A stretch of DNA of 64,000 nucleotides from Clostridia bacterium (GCA_017522345.1 JAFWZN010000091.1:23425-87424), one strand, 5' to 3'. Shown: positions 9,788 to 18,476, counted from the stretch's first letter. Program-made: numbers and translations. The notes: a model not told the origin generated them from the sequence alone.

Positions 9788-10244
9788 TTGCTTTCTCCTC
9801 CATCTTCATTAGTTTCTTTTCCAGAATAAAATCGGTCAGCCCGTCCGCCATTTCCTTTGTTAAGCAATGCACGGTGAGCCTGTCGCCTTCCAATTGAACC
9901 GTCACGGTGCCGGGCGTAAGGGTGATGGAATTTGCCAGAAGCACGCGAGCCAGCTTGGTCTTAAGCGACGTTTGAATGGTTCTGATATACGGGTCCGTTT
10001 TACCCGTGACAATAACCTTTAAAACGCCGATGTTCGCCTTGAAGATTTCCACAAACAGGCGAACAAAAAAAGCGGCTGCGCTGGGAAGCAGCATGATCGC
10101 CTGCTTTTCCTTTTTGATCGACCAGCCGGTGAAGCGGATGGTGAAAAACCAGATCGCAAGCGCGCTCACCGCGCCTGTAATCAAAACGTCCACATCCAAT
10201 CGACCGTTTAACACAATCCAAAACAAAAACAAAAGAATCGCCAT
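9771..10244 (-). CDS. mrpE: Mrp subunit E
   Basis: 157-residue protein of the MnhE family: two or three N-terminal membrane helices, then a soluble domain with LANSITLTPGTVTVQLEGDRLTVH, the usual family landmark (ANSITLTPGT). First gene of the ten-gene operon E-F-G-MbhD-MbhE/B-C-D-D-D-A. Ribosome site AAAGGAG lies 11 bases before the ATG. The upstream 195 bases hold a promoter candidate and no gene. Confidence 0.87.
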   Translation of the reverse strand: MAILLFLFWIVLNGRLDVDVLITGAVSALAIWFFTIRFTGWSIKKEKQAIMLLPSAAAFFVRLFVEIFKANIGVLKVIVTGKTDPYIRTIQTSLKTKLARVLLANSITLTPGTVTVQLEGDRLTVHCLTKEMADGLTDFILEKKLMKMEEKASGKRL

Positions 10245-10349
10245 TTCTATTTCAATCTCCTTTGTCCTTCAGGCATGCAAAAACCCGCGCGAAATACATA
10301 CGCACAGGTCTTTATTTTGTCGAATTTGTCCGAAAACAGATTTTCTTTT

Positions 10350-10377
10350 ATAATAGGAACAAACCGCCCTCGAACAA
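10350..10377 (-). promoter_or_regulatory. Candidate promoter of the Mrp-like operon
   Basis: On minus, TTGTTC (10372-10377) and TATTAT (10350-10355) are separated by 16 bases and lie about 105 bases before mrpE. The spacing is slightly short and the -35 box is imperfect. Confidence 0.4.
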
Positions 10378-10439
10378 TCGCATGATAGCACTATGAATGT
10401 TAACTGTCTATCTCATTTTTATATCTTTGCCGTTATTTA

Positions 10440-11102
10440 TCACATCAATATCTGGCCGTTGATTTGCAGGGAAAACTCGGCGCCAAGCCTGCGGGCGGCC
10501 TTGCGCGAAAGAAGCATGCGCCCCAAAAAGATTTCAAAATAATCCGCTACGGAGGAAATCTGATCGTCGATGGTCAAATGAAGCGTGATCTTTTTTTCAG
10601 GAGCGTTGATATCCAGGCGCGACGTGGTTACGGCGTAATTCACGCGGTCGTGGATGTCAAATTCATGCGTGTCCGAGCCCCTTACGCGGGATCTGCGAAC
10701 ATCCGTCTTGTCCGCCAGAATCAAAGCCGCCGCAACGGCGTTTACGGGATACGCGGTGGACTCGTCGTGATTGCCGATCGCCGTTACAACCATGGCGCAT
10801 TCCTTCGCATCCATGCCGAGCTTGTCCAGAATGCGGAAGGTCATCAGCGCACCCGACTGCGCGTGGTCTGTGCGGTTTACGACGTTTCCGATATCGTGCA
10901 TGTAGCCCGCAATCCAGCCGAGCTCCTGCGTTCGCTGATCCGCGCCGAAGGCGTTTAAAATGCGTTTGGCTTCCTCAGCAACCTTCGTAACATGCGCAAA
11001 GCTGTGCTCCGTGAAGCCCATCGCCTTCATGCTTTCGTCGGCGCAGGCGATATAAACGCGGATATCTTCGTTATTTCTGATCATTTCAGGGGTAATCTGC
11101 AT
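10440..11102 (-). CDS. HD-domain phosphohydrolase
   Basis: 220-residue soluble protein of the HD superfamily (metal-dependent phosphohydrolases). The metal ligands visible in order are His in HSFAHVTKVAEEA, the HD pair in AGYMHDIGN, His in TDHAQSG, NHDEST and Asp in ILADKTDVRRSR. The C-terminal 70 residues form a beta-rich tail of unknown role. The ATG at 11100-11102 is preceded by GAGGTG. Substrate is unknown; a nucleotide or cyclic dinucleotide are possibilities for the family. It is divergent from the ThuA-like gene. Confidence 0.82.
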   Translation of the reverse strand: MQITPEMIRNNEDIRVYIACADESMKAMGFTEHSFAHVTKVAEEAKRILNAFGADQRTQELGWIAGYMHDIGNVVNRTDHAQSGALMTFRILDKLGMDAKECAMVVTAIGNHDESTAYPVNAVAAALILADKTDVRRSRVRGSDTHEFDIHDRVNYAVTTSRLDINAPEKKITLHLTIDDQISSVADYFEIFLGRMLLSRKAARRLGAEFSLQINGQILM

Positions 11103-11173
11103 ACTTTTCACCTCGATATTCCAAAACAAATTTCATACAAAGGAAAAACGTTCAAATTATTTATCTTTCCGTA

Positions 11174-11202
11174 TGGAATTATACAAAAAATTGTGTTATG
11201 AT
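11174..11202 (+). promoter_or_regulatory. Candidate promoter for the ThuA/oxidoreductase genes
   Basis: TATGAT at 11197-11202 with an extended -10 TG (TGT before it) and a poor -35 (TGGAAT, 11174-11179) at 17 bases. It lies about 40 bases ahead of the ThuA-like start. Confidence 0.4.
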
Positions 11203-11245
11203 ACAAGATAGGAAAAAAGAATCTATAATAAAGGGGACGATTCCT

Positions 11246-11968
11246 ATGAAAACTGCTTGGATTTTTCAGGGCGGCTGGGACGGCCACGAGCCGCAGCTCA
11301 CCAGCAAGCGTTTTAAGGCAATGCTTGAAAAAAACGGATATGAGTGCACCATCTTTGACACGCTCGATCCCTTGGGCGACCTTGAAGCGCTCATGAAGCT
11401 GGATCTCATCGTCGCCTGCTGGACGATGGGCGAAATCAAGTACGAATACACCAAAAACGTCGCCAAAGCAGTGGGCGCGGGCGTAGGTCTTGCCGGATGC
11501 CACGGCGGCATGTGCGATTCCTTCCGTCAGGACACCGAATGGCAATTCATCACCGGCGGCCAGTGGGTCAGCCATCCCGGCGGAGACGGTATCAAATACA
11601 TGGTCAACATCAACCACGGCTCCTCCCCCATCACGCAGGGCCTTTCCGATTTCGAAGTCGAATCCGAGCACTACTATCTGCACGTCGACCCCGCAATCGA
11701 GGTGCTCGCCACCACCCGTTTCCCCTCCGTTCCCTATTATCACATTTCCAACAAGCCCGTCGATATGCCCGTCGCTTGGACGAAGTTCTGGGGCAACGGC
11801 CGCGTGTTCTACACCTCCTTAGGCCATCACGACGACGTTTTCGACAAGTCCCCCAATGCGCACATTCTGATGGAGCGCGGCCTCGTCTGGGCGGGCGAAG
11901 GCAAGGAATACGCCGTTAAAAACGGCCTCACCACCGAAAGATTTGAAAACAGCGCGAAGATGTACTAA
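11246..11968 (+). CDS. ThuA-like (trehalose utilization) protein
   Basis: 240-residue protein of the ThuA family, a class I glutamine amidotransferase-like fold found in sugar catabolic operons. It begins MKTAWIFQGGWDGHEP and carries the family segments GLAGCHGGMCDSF, FITGGQWVSHPGG, the paired EVESEHYYLHVDP and the C-terminal GNGRVFYTSLGHHDDVF. The start at 11246 was chosen because AAAGGGG lies just upstream. In characterised cases ThuA works with a partner oxidoreductase on 3-keto sugars; here the next gene is a Gfo/Idh/MocA oxidoreductase 19 bases downstream, supporting such a pair. The exact sugar is unknown. Confidence 0.85.
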   Translation: MKTAWIFQGGWDGHEPQLTSKRFKAMLEKNGYECTIFDTLDPLGDLEALMKLDLIVACWTMGEIKYEYTKNVAKAVGAGVGLAGCHGGMCDSFRQDTEWQFITGGQWVSHPGGDGIKYMVNINHGSSPITQGLSDFEVESEHYYLHVDPAIEVLATTRFPSVPYYHISNKPVDMPVAWTKFWGNGRVFYTSLGHHDDVFDKSPNAHILMERGLVWAGEGKEYAVKNGLTTERFENSAKMY

Positions 11969-11987
11969 GATTTCGGAGGAAAACAGC

Positions 11988-13097
11988 ATGAGCAAATTGA
12001 AAGTCGCCATGATCGGCGTCGGATGCATAAGCGGCATCTATCTTGACAATATCACCAAAGTCTTTAAGGACATCGAGCTTCTGGGCGTTTGCGACCTCGT
12101 GCGCGAAAGGGCCGAAAAAGCGCAAAAGGAGTATAGCGTTCCCAAACTCTACGAAACCATGCACGACGCATTCGACGATCCCGAGGTGGACATCGTTTTG
12201 AACTTAACCCGCCCCTACGAGCATTTTGAAGTCACCAAAGCCGCGCTTTTAAAAGGTAAGCATGTCTACAGCGAAAAGCCGCTGGGCGCAAGCCTTGAAG
12301 AGGGCAAGGAGCTTGTAAAAATCGCCGAGGAAAAGGGCCTTTACTTAGGCGGCGCGCCCGACACCTTCTTAGGCGCGGGCATCCAGACCTGCCGCCGCTT
12401 AATCGACGACGGATTTATCGGTCAGCCCGTAGGCAGCGCCTGCTTCATGATCTGCCGCGGCCACGAATCCTGGCATCCCGATCCCGATTTCTATTACCAG
12501 TACGGCGGCGGCCCGATGTTCGACATGGGCCCGTACTACTTAACCGCGATGATCAACCTGATGGGCGGCATCGACTCGGTCATGAGCGCGAGCAAAAAAT
12601 CCTTTGAAAAGCGCATGATCACGTCTCAGCCCTTCTCCGGAACCGAAATCGACGTAAACGTGAACACCTATGTATCCGGCACGGTCAAATACGCCTCCGG
12701 CGCGATCGGAACCATCTTTACAACCTTCGACGCCTACTATCCCTATCAGGCGCGATTTGAAATCTACGGAAGCGAAGGAACGCTGTTCGTGCCCGACCCC
12801 AACACCTTCTCGGGCCCGATCAAGCTGTTCCGCCCGGAGGACGGCGAAGTGCGCGAAATTCCGATTATGTACGATTACGCCGAAAACAGCCGCGCGCTGG
12901 GTCTTAACGACATGGCCGTCGCCATCATGAAGGGCCGCCCCGCAAGATGCGACTGGCAGCAGACCTTCCACGTCTTAGACGCCATGACCGGCTTTGAAAG
13001 AAGCGCCCAGTCGGGTCAGTGGATCAAGATGTCCACCGAGTATAACCGCCGCCCGGCGATGAAAAAAGCGACCGTAAAGGGCGTAATTGAGGATTAA
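11988..13097 (+). CDS. Gfo/Idh/MocA family oxidoreductase
   Basis: 369-residue NAD(P)-dependent sugar oxidoreductase. The Rossmann fold begins KVAMIGVGCISGIYL (GxGxxG) and the family catalytic segment is YSEKPLGASLEEG (EKP). The C-terminal half is the beta-sheet substrate domain, including PMFDMGPYYLTAMINLMGG. The ATG at 11988 follows GGAGGA. Tandem with the ThuA-like gene; together they probably oxidise a glycoside or polyol, as in other ThuA-Gfo operons. No transporter for the sugar is adjacent. Confidence 0.88.
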   Translation: MSKLKVAMIGVGCISGIYLDNITKVFKDIELLGVCDLVRERAEKAQKEYSVPKLYETMHDAFDDPEVDIVLNLTRPYEHFEVTKAALLKGKHVYSEKPLGASLEEGKELVKIAEEKGLYLGGAPDTFLGAGIQTCRRLIDDGFIGQPVGSACFMICRGHESWHPDPDFYYQYGGGPMFDMGPYYLTAMINLMGGIDSVMSASKKSFEKRMITSQPFSGTEIDVNVNTYVSGTVKYASGAIGTIFTTFDAYYPYQARFEIYGSEGTLFVPDPNTFSGPIKLFRPEDGEVREIPIMYDYAENSRALGLNDMAVAIMKGRPARCDWQQTFHVLDAMTGFERSAQSGQWIKMSTEYNRRPAMKKATVKGVIED

Positions 13098-13129
13098 AGC
13101 CTCAATAGCCGCGCACCCAAAATCCCTCC

Positions 13130-13232
13130 GAACCACAACACACGGGACGATGTAGGCATCGTCTCCTACAGATTCAATCAAACATTTCGTCACCGCCGCA
13201 GGGGACGGGTTTTCCGTCCCGCATACCCGTCA
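13130..13232. repeat. Hairpin-rich intergenic element
   Basis: Between the oxidoreductase and the SecB-like gene there are two small palindromes: GACGATG/CATCGTC (about 13146-13163) and GGGACGG/CCGTCCC (about 13202-13221). The layout resembles short dispersed palindromic intergenic elements seen in gut Clostridia genomes. It could also end transcription of the upstream pair, although no clean T-run follows. Confidence 0.45.
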
Positions 13233-13266
13233 TTTCTTTCTGAGACACCGCACAAGGAGAATACAC

Positions 13267-13677
13267 ATGCCCGTTTTAGCCGTTTTGCACAAGCACATTA
13301 TCGAAGAAATCACCATCCGAAACGAAACCATGGAGCCGGGTCACGCGCCGTTTCAATTAAAGCCCGAGATCCGCTTTCAGGTTTTTCCCCAGAAGGAAAA
13401 GCAGCCGATTACAACGCATATGACCGTTGAAATCGGCTCGATGGACGACAATACGCCTCTTTACATCAAGCTGCGCGTGCGCGGTATTTTCCTTCCGACG
13501 CCGCAGCCGACGGAGAACGCGCCCGCCGATCCCAAGGAATTTCACAAGCAGGCGTTCGGACAACTGTTCAATACCGCCCGCACAATCATCGCGTCCGCAA
13601 CTCTTATCGGCGGCATGACCCCCATCAACCTTCCGCCCATCAATCCCGACAATCTGAACATCCAGAAAAACAGCTGA
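13267..13677 (+). CDS. SecB-like chaperone-fold protein
   Basis: 136-residue protein resembling the SecB superfamily. The central strands (HMTVEIGSMDDNTPLYIKLR) and the tail with FGQLFNTARTIIASATLIGG followed by NLPPINPDNL match the SecB C-terminal pattern (AR.II...T..GGFPPL.L.P.NFD.L). SecB classically keeps pre-proteins unfolded for SecA. SecB-like proteins in Gram-positives are sporadic and often serve other roles, for example with toxin-antitoxin pairs or phages. No toxin or Sec gene is adjacent; the next gene, 15 bases on, is a transporter. The start has AAGGAG upstream. The family assignment is moderate because it rests on pattern similarity only. Confidence 0.6.
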   Translation: MPVLAVLHKHIIEEITIRNETMEPGHAPFQLKPEIRFQVFPQKEKQPITTHMTVEIGSMDDNTPLYIKLRVRGIFLPTPQPTENAPADPKEFHKQAFGQLFNTARTIIASATLIGGMTPINLPPINPDNLNIQKNS

Positions 13678-13692
13678 GGAGGCTGAACAGCC

Positions 13693-15213
13693 ATGCAGAC
13701 ACAAAAGCGTTTTACCAAGAAAGAAAAAAGCTGGATCATGTACGACTGGGCGAACTCCATTTACGCCACCAACATCATGGCGGCCATCTACCCTACGATT
13801 TTCGCCGCCGCGCACCCGAACGGCGACATCATGTGGGGCTACGGCACGTCTGTCGCCACATTCTTGGTTGCAATCCTCGCGCCGTTTTTGGGCGCAATCG
13901 CCGACCATAAAGGCATGAAGAAAAAGCTCTTCACCGCCTTCGCTTTGATCGGTATCTTCTTTACGCCCCTTATGGCGTTTTTCGGAAACCTGAAGCTGTG
14001 CCTGATCGGCTACGTCGTATCGCGCCTGGGCTTTTCGGGCTCGTGCCTTTTCTACGATTCCTTCTTAACCGACGTCACCACGAACGATCGCATGGACCGC
14101 GTATCCTCCTGGGGCTACGCTATGGGCTACATCGGCGGAAGCACGATTCCGTTCGTCATTTCCATCGGCATGCTGCTTTTGTTCGACTACAGCCATTTTG
14201 CTCAGGTCTTCTCCGTTCTAATCGTCAGCTGCTGGTGGCTCGTTTTCTCCATTCCCTTCCTTCTGAACGTAAAGCAGGAGCACTATATTGAAGAAAAGGG
14301 CGCGTTCTCACCTACTCAGATCGTCAAAAACGTGTTTGGCACCTTAAAGGAAATCTGCCGCCACAAAGCGATTCTGTTCTTCATCATCGCCTACTTCTTC
14401 TATATTGACGGCGTTGACACGGTTATTTCCATCTCCACCGCCTACGGAACGACGCTGGGTCTCGGAACAACCGGCATGATTCTGGCGCTTCTGGTTACGC
14501 AGATCGTCGCCGTGCCCTGTTCCATCCTCTTTGCTCGCCTGTCCGAAAAGTTCTCGGCCAGAAAATCGCTCATAGGCGCGGTTTCCGTATACATCGTCAT
14601 CTGCATCGTCGGCTTCATCATGGGCTACACCGTTGAACCCGATCAGGCCGCCTACCAGACCATGCTTTCGGAAGGCGCCGCTCCCTACGAAACGCGCGTG
14701 AACGAAGCCGAAAGCGGCGCGTATCAGGCCTTTTTAAAGGAAGCGGAAGAAGCGTTCAAGGGCAGCGACGCCGAAAAAGCCTTTGGCGAAATCAAGGTCT
14801 TTGAAAGCGAAGCGTACGCCGCGCTTGAAGAAGAATTCAAGCAGGCCGTTTTTGCGCACGTAAATGCCAATCAGCCGATCGTTGATGAATTTAAGTCCTC
14901 CCTTTCCATCTCCACCATCCTCTTCTGGGCAATGGCGTGCTTGGTCGGAACCGTGCAGGGCGGCATTCAGGCGGTTTCCCGCTCCTATTTCGGAAAGCTC
15001 GTTCCCAAAGAGAGAAGCAACGAATTCTTCGGCTTTTTCGATATCTTCGGAAAATTCTCCTGCGTCATCGGCCCCGCGCTTTACTCCGTCATCGCCGCCG
15101 CCACCGGCTTCAGCTGCTACGGCGTTCTTGTTCTAATCGTGCTGTTCGCCCTTGGCCTGATCACCCTGATCGCCGCCAGAAAGCATCTGGACAGCGCGGT
15201 TCAGGTGAACTGA
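13693..15213 (+). CDS. UMF1/Atg22-like major facilitator transporter
   Basis: 506-residue MFS transporter of the UMF1 (vacuole effluxer Atg22-like) family. The N-terminus KEKSWIMYDWANSIYATNI is diagnostic (YDWANSAF in the family). About 12 membrane helices are apparent. Between the halves, around residues 315-400, there is a charged, Ala/Glu-rich insertion that is longer than usual, probably a soluble helical loop. The last part has VQGGIQAVSRSYFGKLVP, another family landmark. Substrate unknown. Co-transcribed with the SecB-like gene and followed by a strong terminator. Confidence 0.88.
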   Translation: MQTQKRFTKKEKSWIMYDWANSIYATNIMAAIYPTIFAAAHPNGDIMWGYGTSVATFLVAILAPFLGAIADHKGMKKKLFTAFALIGIFFTPLMAFFGNLKLCLIGYVVSRLGFSGSCLFYDSFLTDVTTNDRMDRVSSWGYAMGYIGGSTIPFVISIGMLLLFDYSHFAQVFSVLIVSCWWLVFSIPFLLNVKQEHYIEEKGAFSPTQIVKNVFGTLKEICRHKAILFFIIAYFFYIDGVDTVISISTAYGTTLGLGTTGMILALLVTQIVAVPCSILFARLSEKFSARKSLIGAVSVYIVICIVGFIMGYTVEPDQAAYQTMLSEGAAPYETRVNEAESGAYQAFLKEAEEAFKGSDAEKAFGEIKVFESEAYAALEEEFKQAVFAHVNANQPIVDEFKSSLSISTILFWAMACLVGTVQGGIQAVSRSYFGKLVPKERSNEFFGFFDIFGKFSCVIGPALYSVIAAATGFSCYGVLVLIVLFALGLITLIAARKHLDSAVQVN

Positions 15214-15218
15214 TTTAT

Positions 15219-15256
15219 AAAAAACAGGCTCCATATCAATCGAGCCTGTTTTTTTG
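15219..15256. terminator. Bidirectional terminator
   Basis: AACAGGCTC (15223-15231) and GAGCCTGTT (15242-15250) form a 9-bp stem flanked by A and T runs. It serves the UMF1 gene on plus and the protease gene on minus, whose stop is at 15272. Confidence 0.88.
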
Positions 15257-15271
15257 CGCCCAAAATCCCTC

Positions 15272-16054
15272 TCACACGCCCAAATTCAGATTTTCATCCG
15301 TCAGCTTCTCCCGGATAGCTCTTTCAATCAGCGGCTTGGCGCTGTTAATGGGGATTGCAAGGCTGATGCCCTCTACCGGCGCGCCGGTTGATCCGCTTGA
15401 CGTGTATTTCATCGTGGGAATGCCCATCAGCTGCCCCAGCACATTAAAAAGCCCGCCGCCGGAAGAGCCAGAATTAATGGCGGCGTCCGTCTGAATCATG
15501 GTATTGATGCGGGTAATTTTAAGGCCATACCGATCTTGCGATTCATGGGAAGCAATTTCCCGATCAAGCGCCGAAACAATGCCTAAGGTGAAGGTAGTCC
15601 TGAGCTCCTCGGAAACGGGATTCCCCACGCAGATCGCCCATTCGCCTACCTTAAGCATATCGCTGTCTCCAAGCAAAGCAGCGTCCGCGTTCAGCTTTTT
15701 GGCATACAGAACCGCCGCATCCAGCCCGCTGTCGTATGCGCACACCGTCGCCCTGATTTCTTTGCCGGAAAAAACGACTGTAAGCTTCTGCGCGCCCTCG
15801 ATCACATGGTAATTGGTCAGAATGTATTGATCGAAAACCACAACGCCCGAACCGGCGGAAAACAGCCTATCTTCCTGATAATTGTTAATGCCGACGACGC
15901 TTTTTGAAGCCTTGTGCGCCGCCGACGCAAACGGACCGACATAGGCGGCCGCATTTTCGTATCGTTCAGCCGGACTGTTTTCCATCGTTATTCCCGCAGC
16001 CAGAAATCCCGCAATCAGAAATGCGGAAACAAATCTTCCTTGCTTTCTCGTCAT
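15272..16054 (-). CDS. HtrA-like trypsin-type serine protease without PDZ domain
   Basis: 260-residue exported serine protease of the S1C group. Residues 1-24 form a signal peptide or anchor. The catalytic triad is visible: His in LTNYHVIEG, Asp in DSGLDAAVL and Ser in INSGSSGGGLFN (normally NSGNSGG, so Asn is replaced by Ser). The PDZ domain of DegP/HtrA is absent; the protein ends soon after the protease fold. ATG at 16052-16054 was taken; GGGGAGG lies nine bases upstream, and a TTG one codon earlier is also possible. Likely extracytoplasmic quality control. It lies downstream of the RND exporter and probably shares its transcript. Confidence 0.85.
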   Translation of the reverse strand: MTRKQGRFVSAFLIAGFLAAGITMENSPAERYENAAAYVGPFASAAHKASKSVVGINNYQEDRLFSAGSGVVVFDQYILTNYHVIEGAQKLTVVFSGKEIRATVCAYDSGLDAAVLYAKKLNADAALLGDSDMLKVGEWAICVGNPVSEELRTTFTLGIVSALDREIASHESQDRYGLKITRINTMIQTDAAINSGSSGGGLFNVLGQLMGIPTMKYTSSGSTGAPVEGISLAIPINSAKPLIERAIREKLTDENLNLGV

Positions 16055-16055
16055 C

Positions 16056-16148
16056 AAAAAACCTCCCCGGAAAATATTCTTTGTCCGCGCATCCGTCTTT
16101 ATCCATAGGATGCGGTTTAAGAACGCTTTCCGCGGGAGGTTTTGTTTT
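16056..16148 (-). promoter_or_regulatory. Long-range hairpin: RND-gene terminator that sequesters the protease ribosome site
   Basis: Read on minus, AAACCTCCCGCGG just after the RND stop can pair with CCGGGGAGGTTT just before the protease start (12 pairs, one bulge). An inner stem CCGCATCC/GGATGCG fills the loop. The 3' arm contains the protease Shine-Dalgarno site and runs into TTTTTT, so the same fold is an intrinsic terminator and would hide the ribosome site. Confidence 0.55.
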
Positions 16149-18330
16149 AGATTTTCCTATCCTTCGTTGCAACCAGCTTATCGAGATTTACAAGCATTGC
16201 GGGAAGAAGCGTAATCACAAGGCAGACCGAAATCAGCGCGCCTCGCGCCAGCATCCGCCCGATAGAATAAATGTAAAAGGCGCTGCAAACGTTTCCAATG
16301 ATGAAGCCCGCAACGGATAAAATTACGCCGGAGGTGAAAACCGTGGACGCGGAAGCTTCCATCGCAGCCATAATCGCTTCCTTGGGCAAATACTGCTCGC
16401 GCAGTCTTCTGTAATTTCCGGTAATAAGAATCGCGTAGTCAATCGTCGCGCCCATCATGATGGCTGTAATGATCAGATAGCACATGAAGAAGATTTCCTC
16501 GCCCGCCAGCACTGAAATCGAGAGCGTTATCCAAATTGCACCCTGAATTACGCAAACCAGAATCACAGGCGCCGAAAGATTTCTGAATGACAGAAGAATA
16601 ATCAGAACAACCGCCGCGATCGTTATGAAGTTTACAATCATCATATCGCTTTCAAACGCATACGCAATGTCATAAGACGACATTGTCGCGCCCGCGATAC
16701 CCACTTCCTCGCCGGGGTATGTTTCTTTCAGGATATTTGTAATCTCATCCAGCGTTTTATACATTTCGTCTCCGAAATACGGAATATCCATTAAAAGAAT
16801 CATTCTGGAATATGTCTCGCCCACAAACATGCTTCTGGCAAAATCCAACGTTTCCTTGATCGTTTGGATCATTTCGTTTTCCGTCATGATTTCGGCAGCC
16901 TTGTCCACCAATTCGTCGCCGCGAACGGTGTTTCCAAAGCCCATTGACCCCGTATACATGCCGATGGCGACCTGCGGAATGCCGGTGAGCTCCGCAATTT
17001 CCTTGAGCGTATAATGCTTGATCGCCGCTTCACCCGTAGTCACAAGGGAGGTCACGCTGGTCACGGCGGGTTTCCCCTGATAGGTAACCTCGGAAAGCCG
17101 ATCTATCATATTTCTTTGCAGATCCAGCGCCTCGTCCGACATATCCGCCGGGAACAAAAGCACCAGCTGGTTGGAAAGGCCGAACACACGGCTGACAATA
17201 TTGGCTTCGATGTTGGACGAAGTATCGGTGAAAACATATTCGTTTTTGCCCTGAAGCGTACAGGAAACAATAATAACGGCAATCAGCAGTATCGGCAGAA
17301 CCTTGCGCGTTTTATACGCAAACGCGCCGATTTTTCTTCCGCCTAAGGGCAGCGGCTTGTGCATTGTGCGGGAAAGCGGCCCGGAGAAGATCAGAATGAG
17401 CGCCGGCATCAGCAAAAACACCGTTAGCATGCTTATGACAATGCCCTTTGAAAGCACGATGCCAATATCAAAGCCGATGGTGAAGCTCATGAACATAAGC
17501 GACGCAAGGCCTGCAACCGTCGTAAGCGCGCTGGACGAAACCGGCATAAACGACCTTGAAAGCGCGCGGATGAGCGCTTCTTCGCGATTTTGCGTCTCCT
17601 TCAGGATGTCAAAATAATTGTGAAGCAGCATGATCGAATAGTCCATCGCAAGCGCCAGCTGCAAAATCGCCGAAACTGCAAACGTGACGAACGAAATGGA
17701 ATCAAATATCCAGTTCGTACCCATGTTGATGACGATGGAAGAAACCAGAACGATTACAAAAATTACGGGATCAAACCATGAATGCGAGGTCAGAACAAGC
17801 ACAACCGCGACCACAACCACCGCGATTGCCATGGCAAGCACGACCTCGCGCATGATGTTTTCTTCAAGCTTGATCGTTTGCGGCGCAGTCCCGCTCATGT
17901 GAAACGCGCCGATTCCGTCCTGATTTTCAAATTCGTCCGTCAGATCAAGCACAAACTGAACGGAATCTTCGCACTCTAAAAATACTTCCACGCGTTCATA
18001 TTTGACGCCGTCCAGCTCGCGCACATCCTTTTCGGGATCATGCGTCGCGCGAAGAACGCCCTCGCGCTCGTGAAGAGACGCTGCAATCTCGGCGCAAACG
18101 CCCTCCGGCAGATCCTCGAACATGATGGTCAATTGGTCCGTATTTCCAAAATCCTTCTCCATCATATCCAGCGATTTTCGCGTGACCGTGTCCTCGCCCA
18201 GATAATCCGTAAAATCGTAATTGATGGTGGTTCCGCTGATTAAAAGCGCGGAAGCAACCGTCGCAATAAGAAAAATCGCAATCATCCATCGGCGCATTTT
18301 CACAATCCGCCGCGCAGCTTTATTTAGCAT
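16147..18330 (-). CDS. MMPL/RND-family exporter
   Basis: 727-residue RND superfamily protein with two MMPL repeats, about 12 membrane helices and two large extracytoplasmic loops (about residues 40-180 and 390-560). Landmarks include ALAMDYSIMLLHNYF and MMGATIDYAILITGNYRRLRE, the paired MxxxxDY(S/A)I.L segments that carry the proton-relay Asp in MMPL proteins. The ATG at 18328-18330 has GGAGGG upstream. Likely exports a lipid or hydrophobic compound; substrate not deducible. Genes with this layout are common in Clostridia and often stand alone. Confidence 0.85.
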   Translation of the reverse strand: MLNKAARRIVKMRRWMIAIFLIATVASALLISGTTINYDFTDYLGEDTVTRKSLDMMEKDFGNTDQLTIMFEDLPEGVCAEIAASLHEREGVLRATHDPEKDVRELDGVKYERVEVFLECEDSVQFVLDLTDEFENQDGIGAFHMSGTAPQTIKLEENIMREVVLAMAIAVVVVAVVLVLTSHSWFDPVIFVIVLVSSIVINMGTNWIFDSISFVTFAVSAILQLALAMDYSIMLLHNYFDILKETQNREEALIRALSRSFMPVSSSALTTVAGLASLMFMSFTIGFDIGIVLSKGIVISMLTVFLLMPALILIFSGPLSRTMHKPLPLGGRKIGAFAYKTRKVLPILLIAVIIVSCTLQGKNEYVFTDTSSNIEANIVSRVFGLSNQLVLLFPADMSDEALDLQRNMIDRLSEVTYQGKPAVTSVTSLVTTGEAAIKHYTLKEIAELTGIPQVAIGMYTGSMGFGNTVRGDELVDKAAEIMTENEMIQTIKETLDFARSMFVGETYSRMILLMDIPYFGDEMYKTLDEITNILKETYPGEEVGIAGATMSSYDIAYAFESDMMIVNFITIAAVVLIILLSFRNLSAPVILVCVIQGAIWITLSISVLAGEEIFFMCYLIITAIMMGATIDYAILITGNYRRLREQYLPKEAIMAAMEASASTVFTSGVILSVAGFIIGNVCSAFYIYSIGRMLARGALISVCLVITLLPAMLVNLDKLVATKDRKI

Positions 18331-18354
18331 CCGTATCCCTCCGTTCGGTATGTT

Positions 18355-18383
18355 ATTATAGCACACAAACCGCCTAACGGAAA
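18355..18383 (-). promoter_or_regulatory. Candidate promoter of the RND exporter
   Basis: A perfect TATAAT (18355-18360 on minus) with an extended -10 TG one base upstream; the -35 region (TTTCCG) is poor. It lies about 25 bases before the RND start. Confidence 0.5.
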
Positions 18384-18430
18384 GGAAAAATCCCAAATTA
18401 TAGTCGTTATTTAACCAAGATCGCACACAC

Positions 18431-18459
18431 AAAAACGGCGGAGGCCAAGCCCCCGCCGT
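18431..18459 (-). terminator. Terminator of the phage packaging operon
   Basis: ACGGCGGAGGC and GCCCCCGCCGT form an 11-bp stem with a three-base loop, followed on minus by TTTTTGTGTG, directly after the portal stop at 18477. Confidence 0.85.
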
Positions 18460-18476
18460 CCATTAATCGCGCTTGG

